A stretch of DNA of 64,000 bases from Strigops habroptila. Taxonomy: Eukaryota; Chordata; Aves; Psittaciformes; Psittacidae. Shown piece by piece: positions 13,869 to 27,560 of this stretch. A program made the position numbers and the translations under genes. The DNA is taken from assembly GCF_004027225.2 (NCBI RefSeq), contig NC_044278.2, positions 3,534,001-3,598,000 on the forward strand. Reading direction: 5' to 3'. The notes beneath the pieces were generated by a model, which searched no databases, was not told where the DNA came from, and saw only the letters and a program-made list of their open reading frames with translations. Positions within the stretch are counted from its first letter, which is position 1. The number at the start of each line of letters is the position of its first letter.

Positions 13869-15007
13869 TCCCCCGCGGTCGGGCGGGTGTCTTACCCCGC
13901 AGGGCTTCCGGGAGGGTCACCCATGCCGAAAATACCCAGCGCCTTCCCCCGGGAGTTGGTCACTGCCCGCGCTGTTCCTGCAGTCGGAGGGAGGAGGGGG
14001 AATGAATAAATGCATTCTATATAAATATATACATAAAAATAAATCGGTGTTTCCGCTCCACCTGCGATACCCCGGTGAACCATCCCCCGCGAGCCCCGGG
14101 GCGCGGTGCGGGCTCCGGCCGGAGCGGGTGGCCGGGCCGTGGGAGCGCGCGGGGCCGGGCAAGGGCGCCGCCACCGCTCCGGGCTCCGGCATCAACTTAG
14201 GACGCCGAGCGGCCACCGGGGCTGCTCCGTGCGGGGGTCAGGGACCGGCGGCTCGGAAGGGCACGGTGAGGGTAGGGAGTCCCGGTTCGGTCTTGAGCTG
14301 GCACAGTGAAGGCAGAGGCGATGCCTGGGGGTAAGGTAGGCTGCGGACACAAAGTCCTCGGCTCTCGAAGAGTACGTGGAAATGTCGAGGGAAGGCAGTC
14401 CTGCTGTCGTAAAATGCAGTTTTGATTGCTTTGTGCTGTCTCGCCGAACTCCTCCTGCAGTTCCTTCTCTTCTGCCTGCGTTTTGTACCCTGTGAACCGT
14501 TAAACGTGTGTCTTTGTCCCATCCCATAAGTGCCTGCCCAGGGGGGACTGCAGAGAGTTCTGTGAAGTCCTCTGGAGGGACCCTGCTGCTGGGTGAGAAG
14601 TGGCAAGTAGCAATGCAAGATCCCTTCCTAACAAATTTGTGAAAAGCAGAATACAAGGCAATTAAAATGCTTCTTAAAATCTCCTTGCGGCAGCCCGTGT
14701 GCCTGGTTTAGTATTAAGGAGTTGATAGAAACGTTTGTGGTACATACAATACAGCACCATCACACTGCTTTTCTGTCTGTGCATGTGCAGAGCAGCCTCG
14801 GAGTTGTTTTGATTTTGCGTTTTCATTGGTAAGGTTTTCTGCTGGCTATTGAGGGAGGAAGCAGCAAGGCTGCTGCTGTACTGTCTTGAGAATTGTCACA
14901 TACCTTCTCTGCCAATTGGGAAGCAACATCTTCACTTGAATGCAGCGTGCTTCCACGTCTCTAATTTATGTGTGTGGTTTTTCATGCTCTCTATCTGTCT
15001 TTAGGAA

Positions 15008-15022
15008 AGAGAGAGAGAGAGA
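15008..15022. repeat. Short (AG)n microsatellite
   Basis: About seven AG dinucleotide units lie in intron 1. This is a simple repeat with no other feature attached. Confidence 0.85.
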
Positions 15023-18000
15023 TGACTCTTTGAAATGGTTTTGGAGAAGGTTTCAAACTTCCCTTAACCAGTAGCTTTCTTCCTTGGCTTCCCTCAAAAA
15101 AGCCATCTGAAAGCTAAGTTTATCCAGGGTGATTTGGCTCCATGAGTACAAGCAGTCTGTTGTAGCCCGCAAGATGGGTGTAGACGAATGGGAGTCGCTT
15201 GCTGCCTTGGCTTTGGTGTGCTCAATCTCTCCTGTTGAAGAAACAATTATATCGTTCTGGATTAAGTCTTCCTAATATGGAACGACATGAGCGAGCTGCC
15301 GGTTGCCTGCACGCTGCTACGAAGCTGATGCAGCAGCATAGCAGCAGAGGGCATCCATCGTCCTGCCGAAGGCTTCCCGCGGCGGTGCAGAAGTGGGACT
15401 CGCCAGGCCTGGCTGGACACCCTGTGTCAGTGCTAACCCCGCTGCCCTGACCAGCTGCCAAGGCCGCCCCGACTTGCTGCGTGCAGGAACTGGCTTTCTG
15501 GGTTTGCCCTAAAGCTGGCTCTGGCGGTGTGCCTTCACCCCCCCTGGGTTGGGGGTGAGCTGCGAGGTGTCTTCTGTCACTTGGAGAATTGGTATCCCCA
15601 AATCCCATGGACATTTCTAGTTCATAGAAGCATTGTGCTGGCCTCCTTGTGTTTAAACGTGGGTTGTTGTTAACAGTAGGAAGGTACCACGTGCATGTTT
15701 GGAGTTAGTTTTTCTATGGTTTTTCAGCTGGGGTTTCCTCAGACAGTTGCTCATTTGCCCAGCTGCTAGTGTTAGCAAAACCAGGGATGTGCGACCGTGC
15801 CTCAAAGCCTCAAGGGGCACAGAAGTGCTTGAGGTTGCTGTTTGTAAAACTGAGACATCGTTTCACTTGATGGGGAAGAGGCTGGAGTAAAAGGCCTTAT
15901 TTTGTAACATAAATCTCTGACTGGCTAGAAGAGGACTGTTGCTTTCCAAACAAATAATGTTGGTGCTAGAATATATGCATAACTACGGGTTGAGCATGCA
16001 GAAAAAGAAATACAACTCAATTTTTCCTTATCCTTTTGCAAACTCATTAGAATCACTGAAAGAGGAATTGTGGTTGTGGAAAGAGCCAGTGGATGATTTA
16101 ATATAATATATCAGGTATTAACTAGCTACAAGAATCCAAGTAACTGCAAAACCAGGGTTTGAAAACCCACATCTGGCATGTGGGTGTAACATTTGTAGAT
16201 CTCTGCTGGTTTTTCCCCTCTTGCTGCAGTGTTTGTTACAGGGTTCTTTAAACAAGTGGCACTTCATCACAGCAAGTACAAAATGGGAAAATAGAGCAAG
16301 TGCTGTAAATAATCCTCATGCAGCGATGAGACCATTAATACTTGTGCCAGCCAGTGCTAATCCTATGTGTAGTTTCAAGATTTTACCTTCTTCTTTTGCA
16401 AGGATGCAAAGTATGATACATCCTCATATTTATAGTGTAATATATAGGAAACACAATAGGCTTCTGGGGACATGCTGAATTCAATTCATGTCAGTGACTA
16501 GTTTAATGAATAGGTTCTGCCTTTTGAGTCTCCTGCAGTCTCCAGTATACCACCTGTGAATGCAAATTTAACAGCTCTTTGTGTTCAAACATTGCATATG
16601 TATATATGTACATAAAACTCATTTACCCTCTTCCTCTCTCTATGCATAGTAATTGGTGATTTATTTGTGATTCCTAGAGGGCATAGGGCCTGCCGTAAGG
16701 TCTTGAAACTGCAGCTCACTTGTAAGTGGCATGTTGGAGTGAAATAATGATACAGAAGCGACCCTTGAAGAAAGAAGGGAATGATCTTGAAGGCCTGTCT
16801 CCCGGAGGGGAAGGGGTGCTGGCTGGGAAGCAGTTGACTGCTGCTCAAGTGTTTCGCTGTCAAGTGGTTCACTGTCGCAGCCTCCTGCTCTTCTACTGCC
16901 TGCGCGGGCACAGGCACTGACGGGGGTCCCTACGAGGCTGACACACAAGCCTAGGTGCTCTAGAGCTGAAGGCTGCTTGCAGGAGGGGTAAAGGCAAAGA
17001 GAACGACAGAGTGGGTAGTTGCAGACCTGGTCTTTGGGGTTGGTTTTGTTCACCAAAGCTAGCAGCCCAGGAATGTTGCTGGTGCCTCATCTGCTCCTCC
17101 ATGCATTGTTAGCAACAGTGCCAGATCACGCTTTCTCCATCTGCGTCTGCCCAAGCCCTCCACTGCAAGCTTTGTTTTGCAAGCCATGGTGCCACCCTCA
17201 ACCCCTGTGTTTGGTGCCTCTAGGTCACTGTGTGGTGCCGGACCTGGACTGATCCCAAGAGTGACAGGGTGGCCTGTGGCTCTGCTTCTTTTGGGGAAAC
17301 ATGTTGGATGGGGTAGGCCCTGGCTGCTGCCTCATTTCTGCATGCGGTTCAGCCGGCTCTCTGGGTTTCCTGAGTGCAGCCGTCGGTGCCAGGGCTGGCA
17401 GGCTCCACTCTTATGCATCCCCAAATGTAATTCTTCATGGGGAGACTCGCTCCCTGCGTCTTGGCCAGACTGCCTGACATCCTGAGGCTCCTGCAAATCC
17501 TGTTTATTTACACAGGAGGTTTTGGTTTATGCGAATTGTCGTCTTTTAGTTGACCTTCCGTCAAGTTAGATGTCTTTATTAAAGCAGTTTTTATTTGTAA
17601 ATCGAATGTGTGCTTGGAACACTTTTACCAGACCCATTATATAAAGTAAAAGGCAGAATTCAACAGTGCTGCAGGCCGCAGGGAGGCGGGTGAAAGAAAG
17701 AGGGTCATAAGCAGGAAGCATTGCTTCTGTGTTGGGAGGCTTACTGAATTTTTTGGACCAGGAAACTGCTTTTTCTTTAAAACTTTTCAAGTTCTTCCTT
17801 TTGTCTTTCTTGGCTTCTTTCTTACCCCTACAAAATCAGTCATGGATTCAGCTATTGACCTAAAGGTTGTGCAGTCTAGTATGAAGCCAGAGATATTTTA
17901 GTTGGTTTAACTTGGATGAATCAGAGTGCTATAAGCTGAAAGAGTGCTCCTTATTGTCGATTGTTAGTGATCTGCAGACCCTGTCCAGAAACTTAGAGCT

Positions 18001-20076
18001 TTTCAAGCAGAATGGGATTTCGTCTTGTTGCTAGGGTTCTACTCTCATGAATTGAGTTGTCTGTTGATATCAAGAGACATTTAGGCCCTCCAGCCAGTGT
18101 CTGGAAAACTGCAGTATTGAGATTTGCCTCTGGCTTTCAAGTTGCTAAATACTCCTTAATGATAACCCACTAAATTGGTTTCGACTCCATTTTTATATTG
18201 GCATCTCTTTCCTAGACATATAAAATCCTCTTAAGGAATAGTTCTCTGGTTAAATGTTAGGAGACATTTAGCATCTGTTTCTTATCAACTATGGAGAGGC
18301 TAAAATGGAGCCTTTCCTGACAAAGTAGGGTTTGATCAAATTGCAAGGCAAAGAAATTGGGTACTGCAGCTGCCTTCAGTGAGTATTAGGATGTCTGCAT
18401 GCCATATATGTTATTTCCATCTCTAAACCTGTTGCTCACCCTGTGTCTATCAGCACGCAAAGAACATGTTTCCAGTGATGTATGTTAGTAAGCTTTTTGT
18501 CATTAGGAGGTTTAATTAGCAAATGGCAATGAGACAAGAGGAAATCTTGCCTTTCTAGCGCTGCTGAAGTCACATTTAAGTAAAATAATTGAACATAAGC
18601 AAAAAACAAGAAGATCTCAGCTAAGTGATGGGAAGCTTTTCTCCAAAAGGGAGAGGCTGGTATCACTCAGACTTGCACTGTTGCTGCACAAACGCTTGCA
18701 CAATGCTAAAAAGCAGGGCAGACTCCTGAAAGGACTGGTCCCAGTCTGGTTCTGGCTGCGTGGGGAGGGAAGGATGCAGGCCAGGATGTTCATGTGAGGA
18801 ATGGGTTGAAGGACTTGCTTGGTTTGAAAACTTAATTTGGCAAAAACCAGAAAATACACAGAGGGATTGTGGGGGGCTCGTCTGACTTGAAAGTAGTTGT
18901 TTTTTGCATGGTCCTGCAGATGTTTATGGGTGTCCAAGGGAAGGGGGGCTGCTGGGGAGGCAGGTGGCTGGAGGGGACAGCGAATTGATTTGGCTGGGTT
19001 ACCCTGGTTTGCTGTTCATGCACCAGGGCCTCGGTACCACGGGTCCGGAGTGTGTCACCAGTTGCTCAGCTCTACCAAACAAATGACACGAGTCCAGAGT
19101 TTGACTGCAGCCACTCTCTTAACTGCTGCTGGCTCCTGACAGAGGCTGCCTGCTCTGCCCTGCATAGTGTTCAGTCTGCAGCTTCTGGCTGAAGCCACTG
19201 CCTGCACCCTCCTGTGGCTCCTTCTTTCTGATTTTACCACTGCTGATAGTTCCTTAGTGGTTCCAGGTCTGTTTCCTCCTCTCGCTGGGTGCTGTGAAGT
19301 GGGGAAAAGATGAGCCAAGGGAAAGCACTAGGAGGAGAAGGAAGGTGAAGAACCTAACTGGTAAGATAGATAGGTGAGAACAGGCTCAGGAGGATGGATC
19401 TTACCGAATGCTGGGCCTTCCACAACACTCATAGGTTTTAAAGCGTCAAAGATTCAAGAGCACAGAAGAAGCGAGGATCATCTGTATTTGTTATCTTATT
19501 CCTGAGTGGTGTACTTACCACCCTCTTGGCTGACTTCTCCTTTCCTACCAAGGTATTGATTCCATTTGGGACTTGAAAAACCATCTAGCGCTTCTCCCTG
19601 TCTTTTCTGATCTTGACGGCTGTAAGCCATTGCCAGCCAGGAAGGGCTGAGGCTGCTGCTGAAGTGAGGGAGAGATCCCTGTGCAGTTCATGGCCTCAAA
19701 GCTGTCCCCATTGGGATAGCAGAAACGATTGGTATCCAGAGCGTATGCCATGGGGCAGCTGCCCAGCAATTAGCAAAGCTGAGCGTTACACTAATACCGG
19801 TTGTTTGGTTTGGAATTCTGGGTTTGGTTTTTCTGGCCCTTGCAAAACAGCTCATCAGGGTCTGACATGAGTGGAGGTGATTTTGACTGCTTAGTTTTGT
19901 TTTGCTTTAACTAGTGGCAGGAGTCTGGAATCGGTGTTGTTTGCCTGGTGTTCCCTACTCCACACACAAAAGCGAATAGCTTTGCTTCACAGCAAATACA
20001 TTCCCTTCTGGAGTTGTCATGATTACAAGGAGAAGAGCAGGGAATGAATGGGTGATGCATCTGGGTTTTTGGAGGA

Positions 20077-20110
20077 TTTTTTTTGTTTGTTTGTTTGTTT
20101 GTTTGTTTGC
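20077..20110. repeat. (TTTG)n microsatellite
   Basis: A poly-T start is followed by about seven TTTG units. This could be the decayed tail of a retroelement, but no element body is recognisable next to it. It is potentially length-polymorphic. Confidence 0.9.
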
Positions 20111-23100
20111 TTTCTTGGTGGTTGTTTTTCCCCTCCTGCTGCATCCCTGATCTGTCTGCCTGAGGCACATTGGCACTTCTATGGCTTTTGGGCTTTGTAT
20201 GGAAGTTGGTAAGCTTGTTAAAGGGAGCTGGGAGCACAGGGTGAGATAGATGTGTTTTTCTATGGACTCTGTATTGCTAAATATGTGTTTGAGAAGAGCT
20301 CAGTATTGACCCACACTGCTGTGTGAAATGGATTGTTTCGGAAACCTTTAGAGAAATGGAGGCTTGAAGATGAGATACCAAGCTCAAAAAAGCAAGAGTT
20401 TTTGCTTGCCTCTCAGGGCAAGAAGGGCTCTGATCCCTTGTTACAGCATAGATATCAAGCTTTGGCTACTTAGATAAATTGTGATTTTTGACTTCTTGGA
20501 TGAATCTTTCTGTTTCCATTCAACATCATCACCAGGGATGTAGGAACCTGCCCAGGTTCCTCCAAATCTCTCTGAAAGCAGAGCTGGACCTTGAGTAAGA
20601 GCTGCAGAAGGTGGCAGGTACTTGTTGCCAGAAGTCATCTAGAGGCTCTTTACTCCAGAAGACTGTACTGCTGGAATCTGGCACTTATTAACTCAAGTTA
20701 CCCAGCACCTAGCATTTAGCCAAAGGGCTGTGGCTGGCTGCCAGGCTGAAATTACCAACCTGGGTGTCAAACCTTGTTGGTTCCTTCTTGCTGACTTAAA
20801 ATAGGAGCTCCCAACGAGCATGTGTGCCAGCCCTTCTTCTAGTTATGATTCTTCTTACAGCTTTATAAAGTGTTCAAGGTAATTATAGTACTTACTAATA
20901 TTTATTCCCTTCTAAGCAATTATCTGAATGCGTTTATGTCCGGTGTGCTTTCAAAGTACTCTGCCCCCTCTCACCATATCATTTTATCTCGGTGGCTCAG
21001 TGCTTTCTCACACAATCATAGAAAGTCTGAGGGCAGACATATTGGCTGTGCATGTATTTGACAGAGCATGTAAACATATTACTGTTTGGGGGGGCAGATA
21101 GGGAAATCCTAGGCAAAACTACAGCTCCATCCCTAGACTCTACTCCAATTAGCAAAAAGCAACAGTCTCTCCCTTTACTCCTTTCATTTTTTGTGGTCCT
21201 CAGCTTCTTCCGCCTCCTGAATACTCTGTCAAGCTTTGCTTTTCCTCTCCTGGAGGCTCTCGTATCCCGTGTTCCTGCTCTGCTGTCTAATCCCATTATA
21301 GAGGACGGATATTTGCTCTGTCTTGCAGGGGCCGACTGCTTAACCGCCCTGCCAGGTACTAAGGCGCTTTGTGATGAAGGGCATGGATACCAAGAGAAAC
21401 TGGGCTGGCATTGTGCCATCTCCCAGCTTTCTGCTGGCTGCCTGTGGCCTGCAGACAGTATCTTAAGAGCTCCTGCTGAAGGGTTTGACCTTTATGCCTG
21501 CAGCGTTATCTGGCACCTACAGCAGGAGTCACAGCATGCAAATTCCAGTGCTTTTTTCTCACTGGTGATGTAATTGTAGGCAAGTTGCTCTGTCTCTGCT
21601 CTCGCCTTCTTGAAGTAGAGAGAGTGGTTTAAAAGGTATCATGGGTGGTGGTTTTTTTCTTTTTGGAGAAGTGCAGTGTTAGGGCTGAGGTTTTGCCTGC
21701 TGCCATTAAGCAAGCAGGCTGCTTTTTGCTTACATATGTTGGGAGCGTAGCGTGGGAGAGATTGTTATGCCCTGATTGATTTCACTCTTGGTGTTAGGAA
21801 AGGAAGAAAATTGATTTTTTACTTTGAGCTCTGTGGTGTTACTTACCTGCGCAAGCTCTCTTGCTTATCCTACATGAATGGGACCAGCCGCTCCTTGCCA
21901 CCCCATTACATTCGTGAGGCATAACCCACGTGAATGTAACTTGGAACTGCTGTGATTCGTTCCAGCCATCAGTGTTACAGCGGCACAGTTAATCTATGGG
22001 TCACTGGCATGTAAGGAGCTGTTACATTTAATCAGCCCCATGCCATGAGCTAGCTGGCAGTTAAATCTAATCCAGAGTGTGTAGCTGCCAAATGCTTTAA
22101 GTCACCACGCACTTGCTCCTTTCTGCTGTAAATAAGGCAGACTTGAACAAGATCAGCTTCGGGTGCCCTGCCTGTGAGTGCGGATGAGAGATCAGCCTTG
22201 GGTGGCTGTGCTGCAGAGGGTTAGAGGTTGTCCAGAGTCTGAAGGGCTGCAAGGTGGATCTATAAATCTATCTGCTCATCTTTATGTGTACATATCAAAA
22301 CACCTTCTTTTTTCTCACCTCACGTCGCTCTTTCTCCCACCTCCTTCCCCTTGCCTAGATGTAAGGAGCGGTGTGTTCAGAGGTGGCCTCACATGTACTG
22401 CTGTCATCATTAGGGTAGAGAGGAACCATGCCTGCATTCTTGCGTGTGTTTAAGTCTTTCCTGACATGCCTAGTTTTGTTTTGTTCTTTCCTTGCTTATA
22501 CTGATCTTACACCCATCCACTCCTCTTGAGTTTTCACTTGTACCTGCGGTGTCCCTCTGCAGCTGCAGGTTAACCTCTTGCCCCTCCGTAGCAAGAGCTC
22601 TCCAATGATGTCCTTGAAATCAAGTACACGTCTAAAGGTGGGAGAGGTGAAGCTAAAATCTTGCAGCTTCCTCTGCCTTTGTGGGGCAAGTCATGGGAGA
22701 TCATCCTGTTTAAATGGAATAACTTTGCAAAAGTAATGGATGAAGCCTGCCAGTTGCCATGCACACAGGCTTGCCCTTGGTTTACTTTGGCTTGGGTGCT
22801 CCCAGGGAGCTTGGCAGGGGACCCTTGCTGCCCTGCAGCCACCGTGTGAAGAAAGGACAGTGCTTACTGCAGCAGTTATTTGGCTACTGCAAATATTTAA
22901 AACAGATATTTACTGAGGCAGCTTGGCCCTGGTGCTCAGGCTGACTTTTTTTCCCAGCCTTTGCAGGTTAGAAAGTGGCAGCAAATGCGTGGTTGGTTTT
23001 TTAACTGGCAGAGGTGGTGAGGCCACCCGAGACACCCCTGAGGTGTTGGTGGGCAAGGAGTTAGTCTTGGAGAGGTCTGTCATCTCTTCTCAGAGGGTTG

Positions 23101-26100
23101 CCCATGCTGGGCTAGTGCTGCCCTACTTCTGGCTCTCATCTGGAGCACAAAGCTGCGTAGTTTAGTCTGTCCCTGTCTTCTGGCTGGCTTGTTTTGGGGA
23201 AGGATGTAGGGATGGATGAGAGGGCTGAGCATGAGGGAAGATTTACTGTGTATCAAACACCTAATAGCTGCTCTAGCAGATCCACTGGGATACGTTACTA
23301 AAAGCATCCTAATGATCTCAAGGTAATGGGTTTGAGCCTTGGAAACCTGTTTGCTGGGAAGGGCAGCCCAGGGCTTTATGCTCGGCTCCTGGAGGAGGAG
23401 GGCTGGGTTCCTGGCAGGGATTGGAGCAGGAGTTGGCTTTTTGGGGTGCTGGCAGGTACCCGTCCCTGTGTGAGAAGGAGCTGGAGGGGAGCCATGCGCA
23501 GGGCTTTGGCATGGCAAGGGAATGACTTGAGAGGCTTGGCCAAGCACCAACTACTGCTGTTACCTCAGAAATGTAGATTACCAGTGATTGCAGCTGTGTG
23601 GAGGCCAGCTAAGTCCCTGAAGAGATGTAAGCTGAGGAAAGGGTAATTTGCTTCGCAGACATCTGGGTGTTGGTGGAAGAGAGGGAGAAGCACAGGGTAA
23701 CGTGATGGTAACTGAGACCAGCAGCCTCTAAGCCTGGCTGCTTGCAGCACATGAGGGAGAGGTGCTATGGGATGTGGCTCCCACCCCAGCTGCAGGAGCA
23801 GGACCTGGCTCTGCTGCTTCCATTTCTTCTCACCGCTGCTGTTCCTGAGATGGCAATATCTATCCTCCTCCTCTGGGAACTGGGGGTGGCCTGGAAAAGA
23901 GGTGGGCCGTTTCTCAGCTGCAAAGATGACAGGAGCAAGGGTTGGGTGAGAAGGGAGGGTTCATTAGGTCTAGAAGTTGCCAGTGGAGCCATGAAGACCC
24001 CCGAGATAGGTGGGGGTGATGAGGAAGGGGCAGAAATGAGGATGGATAGTTGTAATGCATGTACATGATCCTGAAAGTGCTGCGTTAGAGGTTCTCTGTC
24101 GTTACTGGGGTGATCAGCATCAGTTTCTACATCGTCCTCCGTATGTGGATGCGAGTCTTGAGTGTGGGTAGGGTGAAGCGAGGCTTCTGGGGAAGTGTGC
24201 TAGCAGGAGGCCAAAAATAAATGATCAAAAGCAAGAATTGAGAAATTAACAAAACTAAACGGATGTATACAGCTCTAAGAAAAGGGTGTCGTAGTTGAAA
24301 GCATATTTTTGAAAATCCATTTGCTTAGTCATCCTACAGATAACTTCGCTATTTTTACCTTCTTTGCTCTGATGACACTTTGCTGTCTATAATGGGTTTA
24401 GCATCCGCATTCTTTTCTAGTGTAAAGGGAAAATGTATCTGCTAATTTTGAGTTGGCATTGTAGAACTGCTATACCTCTTGGCTGTGAAATAATTAAAAT
24501 ACTGTTCTTAAAACTGCTTGAAAGGACTATAGCTGGCATTACTTCCCCTTCTAGCCCTTTTTTTGAACGCATCTCCCATGTCTGCAATCAAATTTGAATA
24601 GAGAATATATTCCCCTGCCATTTCAAATGTAGTAAGGAGTGTGCCCTCAACTCCCCCAGACAGAATAGTAGTGATGTTTGGGTTCAGCACAGTAATCTAC
24701 TGGGAAATGAATGCAAGATCAAGGGCATTTGCAGATTTTTATCTCTTTGTGCTCGCAGGGGCTGTGGCATTGCTAGCAGGTTGCTCACAAATGGTGGCTT
24801 AGATTACCTCTCTTGCAGGCAGCAAGATTTGCATCTTGGCATTCCTGTTTGATCTGCAAGTAGTGATGAGAGCTGTATACTTGAATTCAGATTTTCTGAG
24901 TAGCAGTCTGCAGTCATTAGGGCAATGCTTAGACCCGAGGCTTTCTCCATGTTTTCATCCTGTTTCAGTAACTGTGTCTCTTGTTATCTTGTTCCTAAAT
25001 ATTTTCTCTTGTAAGAGGAGACTGTTTGTTGCAGTTGTTAAACCTCAAATGTCTTGAGTCTCCCTTAGGGAAGAGGAGGAAGAGTTCCTGAGGTTTCTGC
25101 TTAAGCGGAATATAGAAATACCTACGTGTCTTTCCCAAGTATACAGCCAGGAGCTATTACTGGTGCTGTCCTAACCAGCTGATGGATTCTGGCTGGTTCA
25201 GCCTGTGATTCCTCCCTCTTGCTCACTTGATGTGTTGAAGTGGTTTAGTAAGGGAGCTGGAGTTTCTGTTTTCTTTGGTATATAATGGTACGGGATGCCT
25301 CTGGTTGCCTTTGTCAGAGCAGTGTAGCTAGGAGGTGTCAAAGGAAATTATGGGTGTTTGTTCGGTCTCCTGGCTGGGTATAACCATGAGGATTTTAGTG
25401 AAATGTGCATTGAATAAACATTGGGTAAATCTCCTAGGATGAGCACTGCCTGGAAGCCGCGGTTGGGAGCTGTGCAGGATTTAAAACATTTGGATGTGAA
25501 GAGTTTTGTACCCTGTGTTTGGTTCCTATCGGTTCAGTGATTTATAGTGTTCCTCCTTATGCTCTCTTCAAAGCCAGCCGGCCACCCTTAGGAGAGGATT
25601 ATCTGAGTAGAATTCTCTCTGATGTATTGCCATCAGAGCTCCTTCTTTCCTGCTCTTTTGCAGTGCTGGTGTGACCCATTGCCATGTAATGTGCTGGGAT
25701 CAACCCCTGGCCTTGCTGGAGCCCCTCGGTCCTGCCTCAGGAGACAGTTTGGGTCCTGCTCGTGCAGCATGGCCGGGAGCTATGCTGGGAGTCACCCGGG
25801 CACCTCACGGACAGCTCTGTGCCCAGTGGACACAGCTTGGTGCCTTCCCCCTCGTGGCCTGGCCTGAGATGGAAAACTGAGGAGATGTGTGCCACGGTCC
25901 CCTTGGGCTTCCCTCCCTCCTCACAGGGAGACCCAGGGGATGCCATGGTGGCAAGCGCCAGGTTCCCTAGAGCCTGGTGGGGAGGAGGCACTTGGGGACA
26001 CCTCCCCAGCCCAGCATGGCCATGGCTTTGGGCGCTGGGGGTGGCTTTTGTGTGCTTTGGGACATCTACCAGGAGCAGCCACGCACCAGCATTGCCCTGG

Positions 26101-27299
26101 CATTGCCTTGCGAGCCTGTGCAGGGCATTTAATTTTGCCTCCCTGTGTGGAGGTGGTATTTCGTAGCTGCTGCGGGTAGGTACTCACCAAGCCATGCTGG
26201 TGGGTGCTTAAATGCAATCTGTGTCAGCCCTCACATGCAGTCTGCTGCAGTAAACTGAGGAGGGGGATGGCATCAGCAGCTCTGTTGGGCTTGCTCTTCC
26301 CAGCTTCCTGGCCCTCCCTCTCTCCTTCCCTTCTCCCTGTCTTTGGTCTCCCGCTGGTCTCCTCCAGCTCTGTCGGTCCCCAACAGGTCCAGACCTGCGC
26401 ATGTGGTGTTTTGGTGTCACTGCTGTATCTGTTCAGCTTCTATCAGTCAGTCGCTGTTAAGGCTTATAATCAGTCTAAAATCTCTGGAGTGCAGCTATTT
26501 ACAGAAAAAAAACCCCCACCCTTCCAGACTTGCATCAAACAAGAGTTTTATTCTCATTAATTGAATTCCTGCAGAGTCTGATAACTTGGGCATGCTGAAA
26601 TCAGATAAATAAAAAGCCTCCCTCCCTGGTAGCTATGTAAGCCTTTCCTTAACTCCCTGATCAGAGGGGACTAGGCTCTGCTAAGTAAGTAGCTGAAGAT
26701 CAAAACTGCTGCACTGGGGAGCACAGGCAGGAGGACACTCAGTGTGGTGTATCGGCTGAGGAAGCGTTTACCTCCACCTTCCCTCCCCGCTTCCTTTTCT
26801 CAGTTGATTTTTTGTTTAGTGACAAATGCTGTTTAGTCACCCTCAGACACACTAATATCTGTGTAGAAACTGGGACTCTGCTTTCTTTCAGACCTCCTGG
26901 TAAACCTGCAGCCCTAGAAGGGGCAAGTCTGCTCTTGCTGAAGTTGGGGTGTATTGCCTTTGGAGCATCTCTTGGGTGCTGAGATGTGTTGCTCTGGGAG
27001 GCAGGAGGGCGTTTGGACTTGTGCCCAAGGTGTGGTGTTGCTGAGCTGATGCTGTAATCCTGAAAAAATCCAACTTGCAGCTTTTTCCACACTCCATACA
27101 TCAAGTGAGACTGCGGTCATTGAGGTCATGTCCCCTTCTCCATTGCATCTCTAGTTCTTGTCTTGGTGCCAGCAGCTGGGGCCTCTCTCATTCAGCAAAT
27201 GCTGTTGGTTAGTCCAGGATCCTTCTTCCCTGTGCCTAAATCACACATGCCATAGCGAGGTTCCTTGCTTGCCAGCCAGGCTTTTGCTTATCTTGGTTT

Positions 27300-27560
27300 T
27301 CAGCCAACACCTCTTTCCGGCTTCAGGGTCTTTCTGCTGTCCCCCTCCCCTGCCATCCCTGTTGCCACCTTTCTTCTTGCACCCTGGACTTGGATTTCCC
27401 TCCACCCCTCTCCTTTTGTCAATATTTGTGTCCCATATCTGTTTACACCTCTGGCACAGTGGCATCTGCCCGCACCCCCCCCCGGGACACTTTTTCCACC
27501 ATCTCTCCCATCTCCCGGCCCCACCATCTGCTGTCTCTGCTCCTGCTGTCATGCAGCGGC
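27300..27560 (+). repeat. Pyrimidine-rich low-complexity tract
   Basis: The + strand is strongly C/T-rich, including a run of ten C at about 27,474-27,483. The composition bias continues more weakly to about 28,060. It creates long Pro/Ser/Leu-rich open frames on the + strand and Gly/Arg/Lys-rich ones on the - strand. These frames have no domain signature and I treat them as compositional artefacts. Confidence 0.6.

Larger units (their letters stand above)
13091..14330 (+). promoter_or_regulatory. CpG island and likely promoter of IGSF3
   Basis: GC content and CpG density rise sharply here compared with both flanks. Several GC-box-like GGGCGG motifs occur, for example near 13,290 and 13,358-13,380. 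No convincing TATA box sits at a fixed distance from the start codon, which fits a broad CpG-island promoter; the transcription start cannot be placed from sequence alone. The island covers the presumed 5' UTR, coding exon 1 and the first ~500 bases of intron 1. Besides the donor used at 13,814, donor-like GTAAGG sites occur at 13,262 and 13,737, so alternative non-coding first exons are possible. An AT-rich patch (14,005-14,045) interrupts the island's downstream part. Confidence 0.8.
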